Shown here piece by piece: positions 8,610 to 18,291 of a DNA stretch of 36,696 nucleotides. Numbering within the stretch: the first letter of the stretch is position 1; every line of letters begins with the position of its first letter. The position numbers and the translations under genes were made by a program. The notes beneath the pieces were generated by a model. That model was not told the DNA's origin. It did no database searches and saw nothing but the letters and a program-made list of their open reading frames with translations. This stretch comes from Bacteroidota bacterium (GTDB lineage: Bacteria > Bacteroidota > Bacteroidia > Bacteroidales > FEN-979), in assembly GCA_014382125.1 (NCBI GenBank), contig JACNKI010000177.1, positions 1-36,696 on the forward strand, in the 5' to 3' direction.

Positions 8610-10148
8610 ATGCTGGTAAAAACATTCGGCTGTGCCTTGTTTGGCGTCTATGCCATTACGATTACAGTGGAGGTGAGTATTGACATAGGGATCAATTTTT
8701 CGATGGTTGGACTCCCCGACAATGCTGTTAAGGAGAGCCAACAGCGGATCGATTCCGCGATGCGCAGTGTAGGATTGAAGATCCCCGGGAAGAAGATCGT
8801 GATCAATATGGCTCCAGCCGATATTCGGAAGGAAGGATCTTCTTATGACCTGACGATAGCAGTAGGGATCCTTGCTGCGAATGAGCATCTTAAACCTGAT
8901 CAGGTGGGGGAATTTATCATTATGGGGGAACTCTCTCTGGATGGCACCATCCGCCCGATTAAAGGTGCACTGCCTATTGCGATCGAGGCACAGAAGAGAA
9001 AACTCAAAGGTGTGATCCTTCCCCGGCAGAATGCGTCAGAGGCAGCTGTCGTCGACGGTCTGGAGGTATATGGTGTAGAACATCTAAGTGAAGTGTTGGG
9101 ATTCCTGAATGGAGAGATTTCACTTCAACCAATGGTCGTTGATTGCCAGAAAGAGTTTTTAAACAAGGCTGAAGCATATGAGCATGATTTTTCGGAGGTA
9201 AAAGGGCAGGAAAACATCAAGCGGGCACTTGAGATTGCTGCTGCAGGAGGACATAATGTGATCTTGATCGGACCTCCCGGAGCAGGGAAAACAATGCTGG
9301 CTAAACGGTTGCCTACTATCCTGCCTCCATTCAACCTGCAGGAGGCGCTGGAGACAACAAAGATCCACTCTGTCGCCGGTAAAATGAGAATGCATCACCC
9401 GCTGGTCTCTGTAAGGCCATTCCGTTCGCCACACCATACAATCTCCGATGTAGCTCTCGTTGGTGGAGGAGGGATTCCTCAACCAGGAGAGATCTCCCTG
9501 GCTCACAATGGTGTGTTATTCCTGGATGAGTTGCCTGAGTTTAAGCGGACTGTGTTGGAGGTGTTAAGGCAACCGATGGAAGACAGGGTAGTAACCATAT
9601 CACGGGCCCGGCTCAGTGTAGAGTTCCCTGCGAGTTTTATGCTCATCGCAGCGATGAATCCCTGTCCTTGTGGATACTACAACCATCCACAGATCGAATG
9701 CAAATGTGGCTCGGGAATTGTGCAGAAATATTTAAACCGGATTTCCGGCCCCCTCTTCGACCGGATCGATATACATGTGGAAGTGATCCCGGTTCCTTTC
9801 AAAGAGTTGAGCGAATCAAGGCAATCAGAAACAAGTTCCTCTATCCGGGAGCGTGTTATTTACGCCAGGCAGGTTCAACAAAAGCGATACGAAGGGATTC
9901 ACAAGATCTATTGTAATGCACAAATGACAGCTAAAATTCAGCGGAAATATTGTTCTCTCGATGAGAATTGCAACCAGATCCTGAAAAACGCCATGGAAAA
10001 ACTGGGGCTATCGGCACGTGCGTTTGACCGGATCATCAAAGTATCACGTACCATCGCCGACCTGGAACAAGCAAAAAATATTCTGTCTGCACACCTTGCC
10101 GAAGCGATCAACTACCGTTCACTTGACCGTGATAATTGGGGGGAATAA
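8610..10148 (+). CDS. ComM/YifB-type Mg-chelatase-like AAA ATPase
   Basis: N-terminal Lon-like S16 domain; LIGPPGAGKTMLAKRLPTILPP; FRSPHHTISDVALVGGG; AAMNPCPCGYY. Confidence 0.95.
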   Translation: MLVKTFGCALFGVYAITITVEVSIDIGINFSMVGLPDNAVKESQQRIDSAMRSVGLKIPGKKIVINMAPADIRKEGSSYDLTIAVGILAANEHLKPDQVGEFIIMGELSLDGTIRPIKGALPIAIEAQKRKLKGVILPRQNASEAAVVDGLEVYGVEHLSEVLGFLNGEISLQPMVVDCQKEFLNKAEAYEHDFSEVKGQENIKRALEIAAAGGHNVILIGPPGAGKTMLAKRLPTILPPFNLQEALETTKIHSVAGKMRMHHPLVSVRPFRSPHHTISDVALVGGGGIPQPGEISLAHNGVLFLDELPEFKRTVLEVLRQPMEDRVVTISRARLSVEFPASFMLIAAMNPCPCGYYNHPQIECKCGSGIVQKYLNRISGPLFDRIDIHVEVIPVPFKELSESRQSETSSSIRERVIYARQVQQKRYEGIHKIYCNAQMTAKIQRKYCSLDENCNQILKNAMEKLGLSARAFDRIIKVSRTIADLEQAKNILSAHLAEAINYRSLDRDNWGE

Positions 10149-10150
10149 CA

Positions 10151-10190
10151 GTTGGTGAGTTGGTGAGCTAGCTCACCAGTTCACCAATTA
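10151..10190. terminator. near-palindrome built from the octad unit (TTGGTGAGTTGGTGAGCTAGCTCACCAGTTCACCAA) between convergent comM-like and ubiA genes; probable bidirectional terminator
   Basis: Inverted repeat centred on GCTAGC; arms contain GAGTTGGT (top) and GAACTGGT (bottom). Confidence 0.65.
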
Positions 10191-11044
10191 ACGTATAGAT
10201 CTGCGATTACGAAACAGGCAAACAAAACACTGGCGATGCCATTCAGGGTAGCGAAAGCGAGGTTGACTCTGGAGAAGTCGGAAGGTTTGACGATCAGATG
10301 CTGGTATGTGATAAGGACCGTGAAAATAACCAGGCCGATCCAGTAAACCAAATTAAATGGTCCGATGATGCCGGCAGCAATGAGCATAGATAATGCGATC
10401 AAATGGAAAAAGGCAGAGAGGATCAGGGAGTTTCGGGCACCCATGGTTACCGGGATCGATTTCAGGTTCTCATCCCGGTCGAACTCTATATCCTGTAGTG
10501 CATAGATGATATCGAATCCTGCTACCCAGAACAACACACAGAAGGAAAATAGTAAAGGCAGCAACGCGAACTCTCCGGTAACAGCCAGGTAAGCCCCGAT
10601 AGGAGCCAGAGCTAATCCTAATCCCAGAAAAACATGACTCAGGTATGTAAACCGCTTGGTAAAGCTGTAGCCTAGTACAACCAGCAAAGCAACAGGGGAG
10701 AGGATGAGGCAAAGGGGATTAATAAATGCGGTAGCGGTTATGAATAGAACCGAATTCAGGATAACAAACAACAGGGCCGACCTCGGGCTGATGATTGCAT
10801 TTGGAATCTCCCGGAGTGCGGTACGGGGATTTTTTTGATCAAATTCCCGATCGATATACCTGTTAAAGCCCATAGCAGCGTTCCGGGCAAAAAAAACACA
10901 CAAAAGAACCAGGAAGAGAATAATGAAATCGATATTTTCTACGTTCTCTCTGATCGCAAGGAAGAATCCGATCATGGCAAATGGGATGGAGAAGATCGTG
11001 TGGCTTATCTTTACCAGAGAGAAATAGTTCTTAATAGTTGACAT
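10181..11044 (-). CDS. UbiA-family prenyltransferase (4-hydroxybenzoate octaprenyltransferase-like)
   Basis: FFARNAAMGFNRYIDREFDQKNPRT and YALQDIEFDRDENLKSIP, the two Asp-rich motifs; multiple TM segments. Confidence 0.92.
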   Translation of the reverse strand: MSTIKNYFSLVKISHTIFSIPFAMIGFFLAIRENVENIDFIILFLVLLCVFFARNAAMGFNRYIDREFDQKNPRTALREIPNAIISPRSALLFVILNSVLFITATAFINPLCLILSPVALLVVLGYSFTKRFTYLSHVFLGLGLALAPIGAYLAVTGEFALLPLLFSFCVLFWVAGFDIIYALQDIEFDRDENLKSIPVTMGARNSLILSAFFHLIALSMLIAAGIIGPFNLVYWIGLVIFTVLITYQHLIVKPSDFSRVNLAFATLNGIASVLFACFVIADLYVNW

Positions 11045-11081
11045 TTGATAAATTTGCAACAAAATTAACGCAATTCACTGA

Positions 11082-11879
11082 ATGATCCATAAATTGAAAT
11101 ACCTGTTTCTGTTTCTTGCCCATTTTTTACACGTACGTTCTAAATACCGGATTCATTCACCTTTTGTTTATAATTTCTACAAATATGTTTTAGCCGACAG
11201 GACTCAATATCCTGATTATGAAGAGATAGAAAAAGTCAGGAAAGATCTTTTGTCCCGGGCAAGATTCATCAAACGGGTCGATCTGGGAGCCCGGTCCTTA
11301 GAGTTTCCCTACTCCCAGCGATTCGTCCGTGTACGCGATATTGCCAGAAAATCTTCTGTATCACCGCCAAAAGGACGATTTCTCTACAAGCTGGTTAAGC
11401 ACTATAAACCCCGGTCCATCATCGAATTCGGAACTGCCTTTGGCATAAGTACGATGTATATGGCGATGGGATACCGAAACAGCCATATCTATACCATGGA
11501 AGGGTGCACAGATACAATAAATATCTCAACGCACAATTTTTCCAGATTGGGTTTAGGAAATATCGAAGAGTTGTGTGGGAATTTTGATGACCTGTTGCCA
11601 GGAATCTTTAGCAAGACTGATACGGTTGACCTTGTTTTCTTTGATGGAAATCACAGAAAAGAGGCAACATTGAGGTATTTTGATGAATGCCTGAAACATG
11701 TTCAGAACAGTACAATCTTCGTTCTCGATGACATCCACTGGTCTAACGGGATGAAATCAGCCTGGGAGAATATTCGTCAGCATCCGAGCGTGACAATCAG
11801 TATCGATCTGTTCATACTCGGAGTTGTCTTTTTCCGAAAAGAACTCAGCAAAGAAGATTTTATCCTTCGCTTCCATTAA
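11082..11879 (+). CDS. class I SAM-dependent methyltransferase (O-methyltransferase-like)
   Basis: IIEFGTAFGISTMYMAMGYRNSHIYTMEGC ... VDLVFFDGNHRKEATLRYFDECLKH ... FVLDDIHWSNGM. Confidence 0.83.
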   Translation: MIHKLKYLFLFLAHFLHVRSKYRIHSPFVYNFYKYVLADRTQYPDYEEIEKVRKDLLSRARFIKRVDLGARSLEFPYSQRFVRVRDIARKSSVSPPKGRFLYKLVKHYKPRSIIEFGTAFGISTMYMAMGYRNSHIYTMEGCTDTINISTHNFSRLGLGNIEELCGNFDDLLPGIFSKTDTVDLVFFDGNHRKEATLRYFDECLKHVQNSTIFVLDDIHWSNGMKSAWENIRQHPSVTISIDLFILGVVFFRKELSKEDFILRFH

Positions 11880-11930
11880 TTTAGTACTTTTGTTCATGTC
11901 TGATGTAAAATAATCTGAATAACTTAACTG

Positions 11931-12647
11931 ATGGAAAAAGAGATCATTCGACTTGAGAAGATTGTAAAAAATTACAAAATAGGGACAGTCATCGTAGAGG
12001 CCCTTCGTTCCGTTTCAATCGTGATTGAGAAAAACGAGTTTGTAGCGATCATGGGGCCTTCCGGTTCCGGGAAATCCACACTTATGAATGTAATTGGCTG
12101 TTTGGATACAGCTACCAGTGGCAACTATATTTTGAATGGCAATGATGTTTCCCAACTGGATGATAATGACCTTGCAGAGATACGGAACCGGGAAATTGGT
12201 TTCGTGTTTCAGACCTTTAACCTGTTACCACGATCCACCGCTCTTGAAAATGTAATGTTGCCATTGATTTACGCGGGAATCAGGAAGGGCATGAGGTTGG
12301 AACGTGCTACTACAGTTCTGGGTGAGGTGAAACTCTCTGACCGGGTGACGCACAGGCCCAATGAGCTATCAGGTGGAGAGCGCCAGCGGGTTGCTGTGGC
12401 CCGCGCCCTGGTGAATAATCCGGCAATCATTCTGGCGGATGAGCCCACCGGGAATCTCGACTCCAAAACATCCATTGAAATCCTTGGATTACTGGAAGAT
12501 ATTCACAAGAATGGAAATACCGTCCTCGTGGTCACACACGAAGAGGATATTGCAAAACATGCACACCGGATAATCCGGTTAATGGATGGCGAGGTAGCAT
12601 CCGATATCCGCAATACGGAGATTAAAACCGTTGCCGATTATCAATAA
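11931..12647 (+). CDS. ABC transporter ATP-binding protein, MacB/LolD type
   Basis: Walker [25 protein letters not shown], Walker [12 protein letters not shown]. Confidence 0.95.
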   Translation: MEKEIIRLEKIVKNYKIGTVIVEALRSVSIVIEKNEFVAIMGPSGSGKSTLMNVIGCLDTATSGNYILNGNDVSQLDDNDLAEIRNREIGFVFQTFNLLPRSTALENVMLPLIYAGIRKGMRLERATTVLGEVKLSDRVTHRPNELSGGERQRVAVARALVNNPAIILADEPTGNLDSKTSIEILGLLEDIHKNGNTVLVVTHEEDIAKHAHRIIRLMDGEVASDIRNTEIKTVADYQ

Positions 12648-12661
12648 ACCATTTAACATTC

Positions 12662-13669
12662 ATGACGAAAGAAGGAAAGTATAAACAGCTTTTCCAGGAT
12701 TTCGACGAGCTGAACGTGATGATCATTGGCGACGTGATGCTTGACTCCTATTTGTGGGGGAAGGTGGATCGCATCTCCCCTGAAGGTCCCATTCCCATTG
12801 TGGCTTTGAAGAAGCGTGAAAACCGGATGGGAGGAGCTGCAAATGTTGCACTCAACGTGAAAGCGCTCGGGTGCAAACCTATCCTCTGTTCTGTGATCGG
12901 AAAAGATGACAAAGGAGATCAGTTTCGTGAATTGTTGCAGAAAGAGAAGATTGAAGAAACAGGTATCGTAAGTAGCGACAAGCGGGTCACCACAACCAAA
13001 TTCCGGATCTTCGGGAACAACTATCAGATGCTGCGCGTGGATGAGGAGGATGATCACGATCTGGAGGAGTCGGATCGTCTGAAATTGCTTGAACGGATTG
13101 AAAAAATCATAGCCGGGGAGCAGGTTGATTGCATCATCTTTCAGGATTACAATAAAGGAATTATTACAGAGCAGTTGATTCGAAAAGTAGTGAATCTGGC
13201 TGGAACACGAGATATTCCCGTTACTGTTGACCCGAAACGAAGAAATTTCACCTCTTACAAAGGAGTAACGCTTTTCAAACCTAACCTGAAGGAGCTTACA
13301 GAAGGATTGAAACTGGAGTCGGGAACCGAAAACCAGGAAGCCATTATCCATGCTGCCCAGTTGTTACTGGAGAAGTTAAATTGCAAGTACATCATGACAA
13401 CCCTTTCAGAGAAAGGAGTGATGATGAGCCTGATCGATAACCTTGCTGAGAAGAATATATTTGTTCCGGCACATACCCGCTCGGTAGCCGATGTTTCCGG
13501 TGCGGGTGATACTGTGATCAGCGTAGCTTCCGCCTGCCTGGCGAAAGCGTGTACGCCTTACGAGATTGCTTATATCTCCAATCTTGCCGGCGGCCTGGTA
13601 TGTGAAGAAGTAGGTGTGGTTCCGTTGAACAAAGAGAAACTGTTGCAAGAGGTCCTTTCCCTCTTATAG
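12662..13669 (+). CDS. PfkB-family kinase, D-glycero-beta-D-manno-heptose-7-phosphate kinase-like (RfaE1/HldE kinase domain)
   Basis: MIIGDVMLDSYLWGKVDRISPEGPIPIV...NRMGGAANVALNVKALG...VTVDPKRRNF...VADVSGAGDTVISV. Confidence 0.88.
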   Translation: MTKEGKYKQLFQDFDELNVMIIGDVMLDSYLWGKVDRISPEGPIPIVALKKRENRMGGAANVALNVKALGCKPILCSVIGKDDKGDQFRELLQKEKIEETGIVSSDKRVTTTKFRIFGNNYQMLRVDEEDDHDLEESDRLKLLERIEKIIAGEQVDCIIFQDYNKGIITEQLIRKVVNLAGTRDIPVTVDPKRRNFTSYKGVTLFKPNLKELTEGLKLESGTENQEAIIHAAQLLLEKLNCKYIMTTLSEKGVMMSLIDNLAEKNIFVPAHTRSVADVSGAGDTVISVASACLAKACTPYEIAYISNLAGGLVCEEVGVVPLNKEKLLQEVLSLL

Positions 13670-13674
13670 CATTC

Positions 13675-14859
13675 ATGCAATACGATGCAGATGTGATTAT
13701 CGCTGGTGCCGGTCCTTCAGGCACCATTGCTGCTTTTAAGCTGGCCCGTCAGGGAGTAGATGTGTTGATCCTTGAAAAGGCTGAGTTTCCAAGATATAAA
13801 GTATGTGGTGGTGGCCTCACCCACAAGATCCTGCAGGAGATTCAATCTGATATCGATTCCGTTATTGAGAGAGAGATTTTTTCCATACGGTTCTCCTGTA
13901 ACTTTACGGATTCATTCACACGGACAGCAACGGAACCGTTGATTTATTGTACCATGAGGGACAAGCTTGATCAGCTTCTCCTCAGGAATGCTGTTGAAGC
14001 CGGATCCCGGGTAATGTTTGGTGAACACATTTCGGGGATTATCCAGGTACATTCCGGCATAGATATCAAGACCCACAGGGGATCCTGGAAATCCCTCTAT
14101 CTTATTGGTGCTGATGGAGCCTCATCGGTTGTTGCCAAAGCTACCGGACTGTGGAAGAATATCATGCCGGGCATGGCTTGGGAAGCAGAGATGGAGGCTG
14201 CACCGGAGGATATTAAGAGATTGAGTCAGACTGTTTTCCTCGATTGGGGAACAATTCCCGGAGGTTATGGATGGATCTTTCCAAAGAAAAATCATTTCTC
14301 TGTAGGTATTGGAGGGCCTGCTTCGTTATCGAAACAGTTGAAGACCTATGGCGAAAAATTTATCCGTTCATCCGGCATCCGGTTTTTGGGGACGCAGACA
14401 ATGAAAGCCTGGCCTATTCCTGTAAAGACGAAAAAGGGTCCGTTCCATTCAGGCAGAACCCTTATTGCCGGTGATGCCGCGGGATTGACCGATCCGATGA
14501 CAGGGGAGGGAATCTATTATGCTGTGAAAAGCGGAAGACATGCAGCCAAGGCAATATTCGATCAATTGCAGGGAGATCCGAATGGTCTGATCAGATACAC
14601 AGATGAGATCAACAGCGATCTGATGCCGGATTTGATGGAGGCCGAACAGATCAAAGCGGTTTTTAATGCAGTTCCACTGTTCATTCACAGGAAAGTAAAA
14701 GAAAGGGACCGGGTATGGAGAGCTTTTTGGAAAATTCTCCGAGGTGAACGGAATTATCTGGATGTGAAGAGGGGATTTGGAATGTGGCGATTTTTATGGG
14801 GAACAACTTGTTGGGTTGCGAAACGATATCATTTCCTCAGAACAGGACTTCGAAGGTGA
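13675..14859 (+). CDS. geranylgeranyl reductase family FAD-dependent oxidoreductase
   Basis: DVIIAGAGPSGTIAAFKLARQGVDVLILEKAEFPRYKVCGGGL ... LIAGDAAGLTDPMTGEGIYYAVKSG. Confidence 0.92.
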   Translation: MQYDADVIIAGAGPSGTIAAFKLARQGVDVLILEKAEFPRYKVCGGGLTHKILQEIQSDIDSVIEREIFSIRFSCNFTDSFTRTATEPLIYCTMRDKLDQLLLRNAVEAGSRVMFGEHISGIIQVHSGIDIKTHRGSWKSLYLIGADGASSVVAKATGLWKNIMPGMAWEAEMEAAPEDIKRLSQTVFLDWGTIPGGYGWIFPKKNHFSVGIGGPASLSKQLKTYGEKFIRSSGIRFLGTQTMKAWPIPVKTKKGPFHSGRTLIAGDAAGLTDPMTGEGIYYAVKSGRHAAKAIFDQLQGDPNGLIRYTDEINSDLMPDLMEAEQIKAVFNAVPLFIHRKVKERDRVWRAFWKILRGERNYLDVKRGFGMWRFLWGTTCWVAKRYHFLRTGLRR

Positions 14860-14903
14860 AACATGTGTTGATAAAAGGAGCGGAGGAAGCTACGATAAGT
14901 GGT

Positions 14904-16409
14904 TTACTGATAGAGATTTTGATGGCACTCTGAACAGAAAACAACTTTCCAGATGTCATTACGCAGAGGTACCGGATGCCGGAATTCGAGTGTGTCAAAC
15001 ACAGATGCCATTTCCATCGCACCTTCTGGACCCTGTCCCACAATGGTATGACAAAGGTCACAGTCTTTTGAAATCACCTTTCCATCTTCACTGGCATGCA
15101 GATCAGAATGACACCGGAAACAGCCATTTGTTTCCATATGTCCGATATGATCAGGGTAAACGGTGTTATTCGCTTTCATATAGGGGAATTCATTCAGGTT
15201 GAAGGCATCCTGAATCCCGGTGATCGCCTGCTCGATCTTATCCTGATGTGATGCATAATAATCAGGATAGTCAGTTTGATAGAAGGTGGTAATCACGCTG
15301 TCGATATACATCATAGCTGTATCCTGAGTGGGGAACGGTTCCTTTAAAGCGTCCATCGCAATGTATTTGATCTGCGGAATCTCTTTCGAAACTTTGCCTG
15401 ATATCAGCGCATCGTCGACATATTCGGATGGAGATTTGTACTTGTGCGAAGGACGGTTATGACAGTCGATACAATCCATTGTACGAACCGTCAATACAGC
15501 AAGCAGGCTATCGTCGATCGGGTTCTCTTCATCCATATAGACGATTGTGTCACCTGTTTTCAGATTGGTGTATCTGACCCACGGGATCGTTTCACGACTT
15601 TCATCACCAGCAATATACTCAACCTGGATATCCGGATTGATGTGCCAGTGACTGCCCTCTTCCAATCCTAGTGCACTGTATAGGGGGCTTATCTTCATCT
15701 GAAGGATGACATCCCATTCGGTATTGGTATCATCAGTAAGAAAGTCTTTCTGAACCCGTAGGTTCTGGGCGTAAAATTTTTCAGGCCAATGACATTTTTC
15801 ACATGTCTCCCTTGCTGGACGCAGATCCTGGATAGGTGTGGCGATGGGGCGGGGATATCTGCCAAACAGCACCGAAAAAACCTGGTACAATCCGGAAACC
15901 TTGGATCGGGCATACCAGCCGGCTCCGGCTCCAACATGACATTCAACACAGGCGACATGGGCATGGGAAGAGTGCTCGTAGGTTACGTATTCAGGCTTCA
16001 TAACAACATGGCATAGTTTTCCGCAAAACTTAACAGATTCCGTGTAGTGAAACGCTTCATAGCTGCCAATACTTGTCAGGAAGAGGAAGACCATTGATGA
16101 GAAGATAAAGATGACAAAGGCGTTCCGGTGACGTCTATCATTCAAATCCAGATAAGGTCTTCGACGTTTCTTGTCTCCCTCCATCTGAGCATACTTTTTT
16201 AAGTTAAGCGCCATTCCAAGAGGGATCAGAATGAGTCCGAAAACCATTAATCCCGGTAGCGCGATGTAAATAAATAGTCCCAGGTAAGATCCCCCCTGGT
16301 CAAAGACAACGGAGATAAGGAACAAAACGAGAATCATTAAAAGACTGACAAAAGCAACCAGGGAACCGATCAGGGACATCCAGTTGTAATACGCTTTAGG
16401 AAGCTTCAT
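14904..16409 (-). CDS. NapC/NirT-type multihaem cytochrome c, membrane anchored
   Basis: Three predicted TM segments, then CGKLCH, CVECH, CEKCH, CIDCH, CFRCH, CDLCH, CSECH haem-binding motifs. Confidence 0.9.
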   Translation of the reverse strand: MKLPKAYYNWMSLIGSLVAFVSLLMILVLFLISVVFDQGGSYLGLFIYIALPGLMVFGLILIPLGMALNLKKYAQMEGDKKRRRPYLDLNDRRHRNAFVIFIFSSMVFLFLTSIGSYEAFHYTESVKFCGKLCHVVMKPEYVTYEHSSHAHVACVECHVGAGAGWYARSKVSGLYQVFSVLFGRYPRPIATPIQDLRPARETCEKCHWPEKFYAQNLRVQKDFLTDDTNTEWDVILQMKISPLYSALGLEEGSHWHINPDIQVEYIAGDESRETIPWVRYTNLKTGDTIVYMDEENPIDDSLLAVLTVRTMDCIDCHNRPSHKYKSPSEYVDDALISGKVSKEIPQIKYIAMDALKEPFPTQDTAMMYIDSVITTFYQTDYPDYYASHQDKIEQAITGIQDAFNLNEFPYMKANNTVYPDHIGHMETNGCFRCHSDLHASEDGKVISKDCDLCHTIVGQGPEGAMEMASVFDTLEFRHPVPLRNDIWKVVFCSECHQNLYQ

Positions 16410-16512
16410 GGTAAAACAGGTTGGTTTCTTTTAAATTTTGGCAAATGTATAAAAAAGAGACCTAGAGTTTCAGTCTTCTGTTAAAATAGAATCAATACGA
16501 ATAAGTGGTGCG

Positions 16513-18192
16513 CTAGTCTACAGTCTTATGGAGAAACGAATTTTCACTCCGGATCTCCAGCCCGTTCTCGCTATTTTCAGATACGCTCATCCCGGGGATC
16601 TGTGATTCAGCTGAGGGTGTTGCCTCTGGCAGGTCTACATTTCTTCTTTTATAAGCCGGAACACTTTCGATCTCATACAGGTTATTTTCGATCGGGGTAT
16701 GGTTCTTCAGTTTTTCACTGAGAGCTTTCAGTTTCTGGATCCTTTCACCCCCCATCTTATTCCATTCAGGCTGCTCGTCGTCAGAACCTGTATCAGGTAC
16801 TATCGATGGTGGTGTTGGTTGCTTCTCTATATCGGAAGATACTGTTTCCACCTGCTTGTCGATGATATATATCTCTTCCTGCTCTGGTTTTGGGGTGTCC
16901 AGATCGAAAACGATCTCACGCTGGATAAAATCACTCTCTTTTGTTTCTATGACCCTCTCAATCTCCTTAACCTCTTCAACCTCTTCGGGCTCAGTGATCT
17001 TTGACTGTTCCACTTTCTCTTCTGCCACATCGAGCACGGGCTCATTTTCATCAGCTGCTGCTATGATGACCTCCGGTTCTGTCTCAGTAATCGGTTCCGG
17101 TTCCGGCATGACTTCAGGTTCAGGTTTTTCGATCCGGGTTTCCACTATCGGATCAGACTTCTCTTCTGAATAGAGATCCCGGATAACAACATCTTTTTTC
17201 CCTGGGCCGCCAGCCCGACGATGTTCGTCATCAAATCCCGTAGCAATAATGGTCACACTGATTTTCTCTTCCAGACTATCATCCAGTCCATTTCCCCAGA
17301 TGACCTCTGTAGAGGATTTTGTTTTTTCCTGAATGTAATCGGTGATCTCAGTTACCTCGTCCATGGTTATTTCCTCTTTTCCGGAAGAGATATACAACAA
17401 CAGATTAATGGCTCCTTCGATGTCGTTGTTGTTTAGAAGCGGAGAGCTAATTGCCTCTTCAACAGCTTGTAATGCCCGGTTTTCACCGCTGGCCACTCCC
17501 GTACCCATGATTGCAACACCGCTGTCTTTCATCACGGTCTTCACATCTTCGAAATCGACGTTGATATATCCGGTTACCGTTATGATCTCTGCAATTCCTC
17601 TGGCTGCAGTGGTTAGTACATTATCCGCCTGGCTGAAGGCTTCCGAAAGACGAAGATTTCCATATAACTCACGCAGTTTATCATTGCTGATGATCAGCAA
17701 TGCATCTACATGTTCTTTCAGATGTTTAATCCCTTCATCCGCATACAATTTCCGTTTGCGTCCTTCGAAAGCAAAAGGAAGGGTAACGATCCCAACGGTC
17801 AATATCCCTAACTCTTTTGAGATCTCTGCGATCACAGGAGCCGCTCCTGTCCCGGTTCCGCCCCCAAGACCGGCTGTGATAAATAGCATTTTCGTCTCTT
17901 TCTGCAGGATTTCCCTGATGTTATCTGCATCCTCCAGAGCAGAGTTTCGGCCAATAGAGGGAACTGCACCAGCACCAAGCCCTGATGTCAGATTGGTTCC
18001 CAGTTGTATCTTCACCGGGACCGGACTGGATTCCATCGCCTGGGCATCCGTATTGCAAATGATAAAGTCAACGCCTTTAATACCCTGGTTATACATGTGA
18101 GTGACAGCATTACTGCCACCACCTCCTACGCCAATAACTTTGATGATATTTGATTGATTTTTCGGAAGGTCGAATTTTAACATATCTGGCAT
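16513..18192 (-). CDS. ftsZ: cell division protein FtsZ with long acidic C-terminal linker
   Basis: VIGVGGGGSNAVTHMYNQGIKGVDFIICNTDAQ; AGLGGGTGTGAAPVIAEI; acidic linker; PAYKRRNV. Confidence 0.98.
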   Translation of the reverse strand: MPDMLKFDLPKNQSNIIKVIGVGGGGSNAVTHMYNQGIKGVDFIICNTDAQAMESSPVPVKIQLGTNLTSGLGAGAVPSIGRNSALEDADNIREILQKETKMLFITAGLGGGTGTGAAPVIAEISKELGILTVGIVTLPFAFEGRKRKLYADEGIKHLKEHVDALLIISNDKLRELYGNLRLSEAFSQADNVLTTAARGIAEIITVTGYINVDFEDVKTVMKDSGVAIMGTGVASGENRALQAVEEAISSPLLNNNDIEGAINLLLYISSGKEEITMDEVTEITDYIQEKTKSSTEVIWGNGLDDSLEEKISVTIIATGFDDEHRRAGGPGKKDVVIRDLYSEEKSDPIVETRIEKPEPEVMPEPEPITETEPEVIIAAADENEPVLDVAEEKVEQSKITEPEEVEEVKEIERVIETKESDFIQREIVFDLDTPKPEQEEIYIIDKQVETVSSDIEKQPTPPSIVPDTGSDDEQPEWNKMGGERIQKLKALSEKLKNHTPIENNLYEIESVPAYKRRNVDLPEATPSAESQIPGMSVSENSENGLEIRSENSFLHKTVD

Positions 18193-18291
18193 GGGATCTG
18201 GTTTTTGGATTGTCTAAAATTAGGTTGTTTGCTAACTGAAACTAGTTCGTATTTTGATTTTTATTAACAAAGTAGTTGTTAATAGACGGCT

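Noticed and set aside
12653-13351. 232-aa minus-strand ORF opposite the PfkB-like kinase
   Set aside because: Shadow ORF of a well-supported gene; no domain features.
16856-17173. Acidic Glu/Pro-rich stretch in FtsZ as a repeat insertion
   Set aside because: Fits a normal intrinsically disordered FtsZ linker; no period-7 DNA pattern.
17342-18100. 252-aa plus-strand ORF antisense to ftsZ
   Set aside because: Exactly overlaps a strongly conserved gene; low-complexity Ser/Ile-rich shadow translation without recognisable domains.
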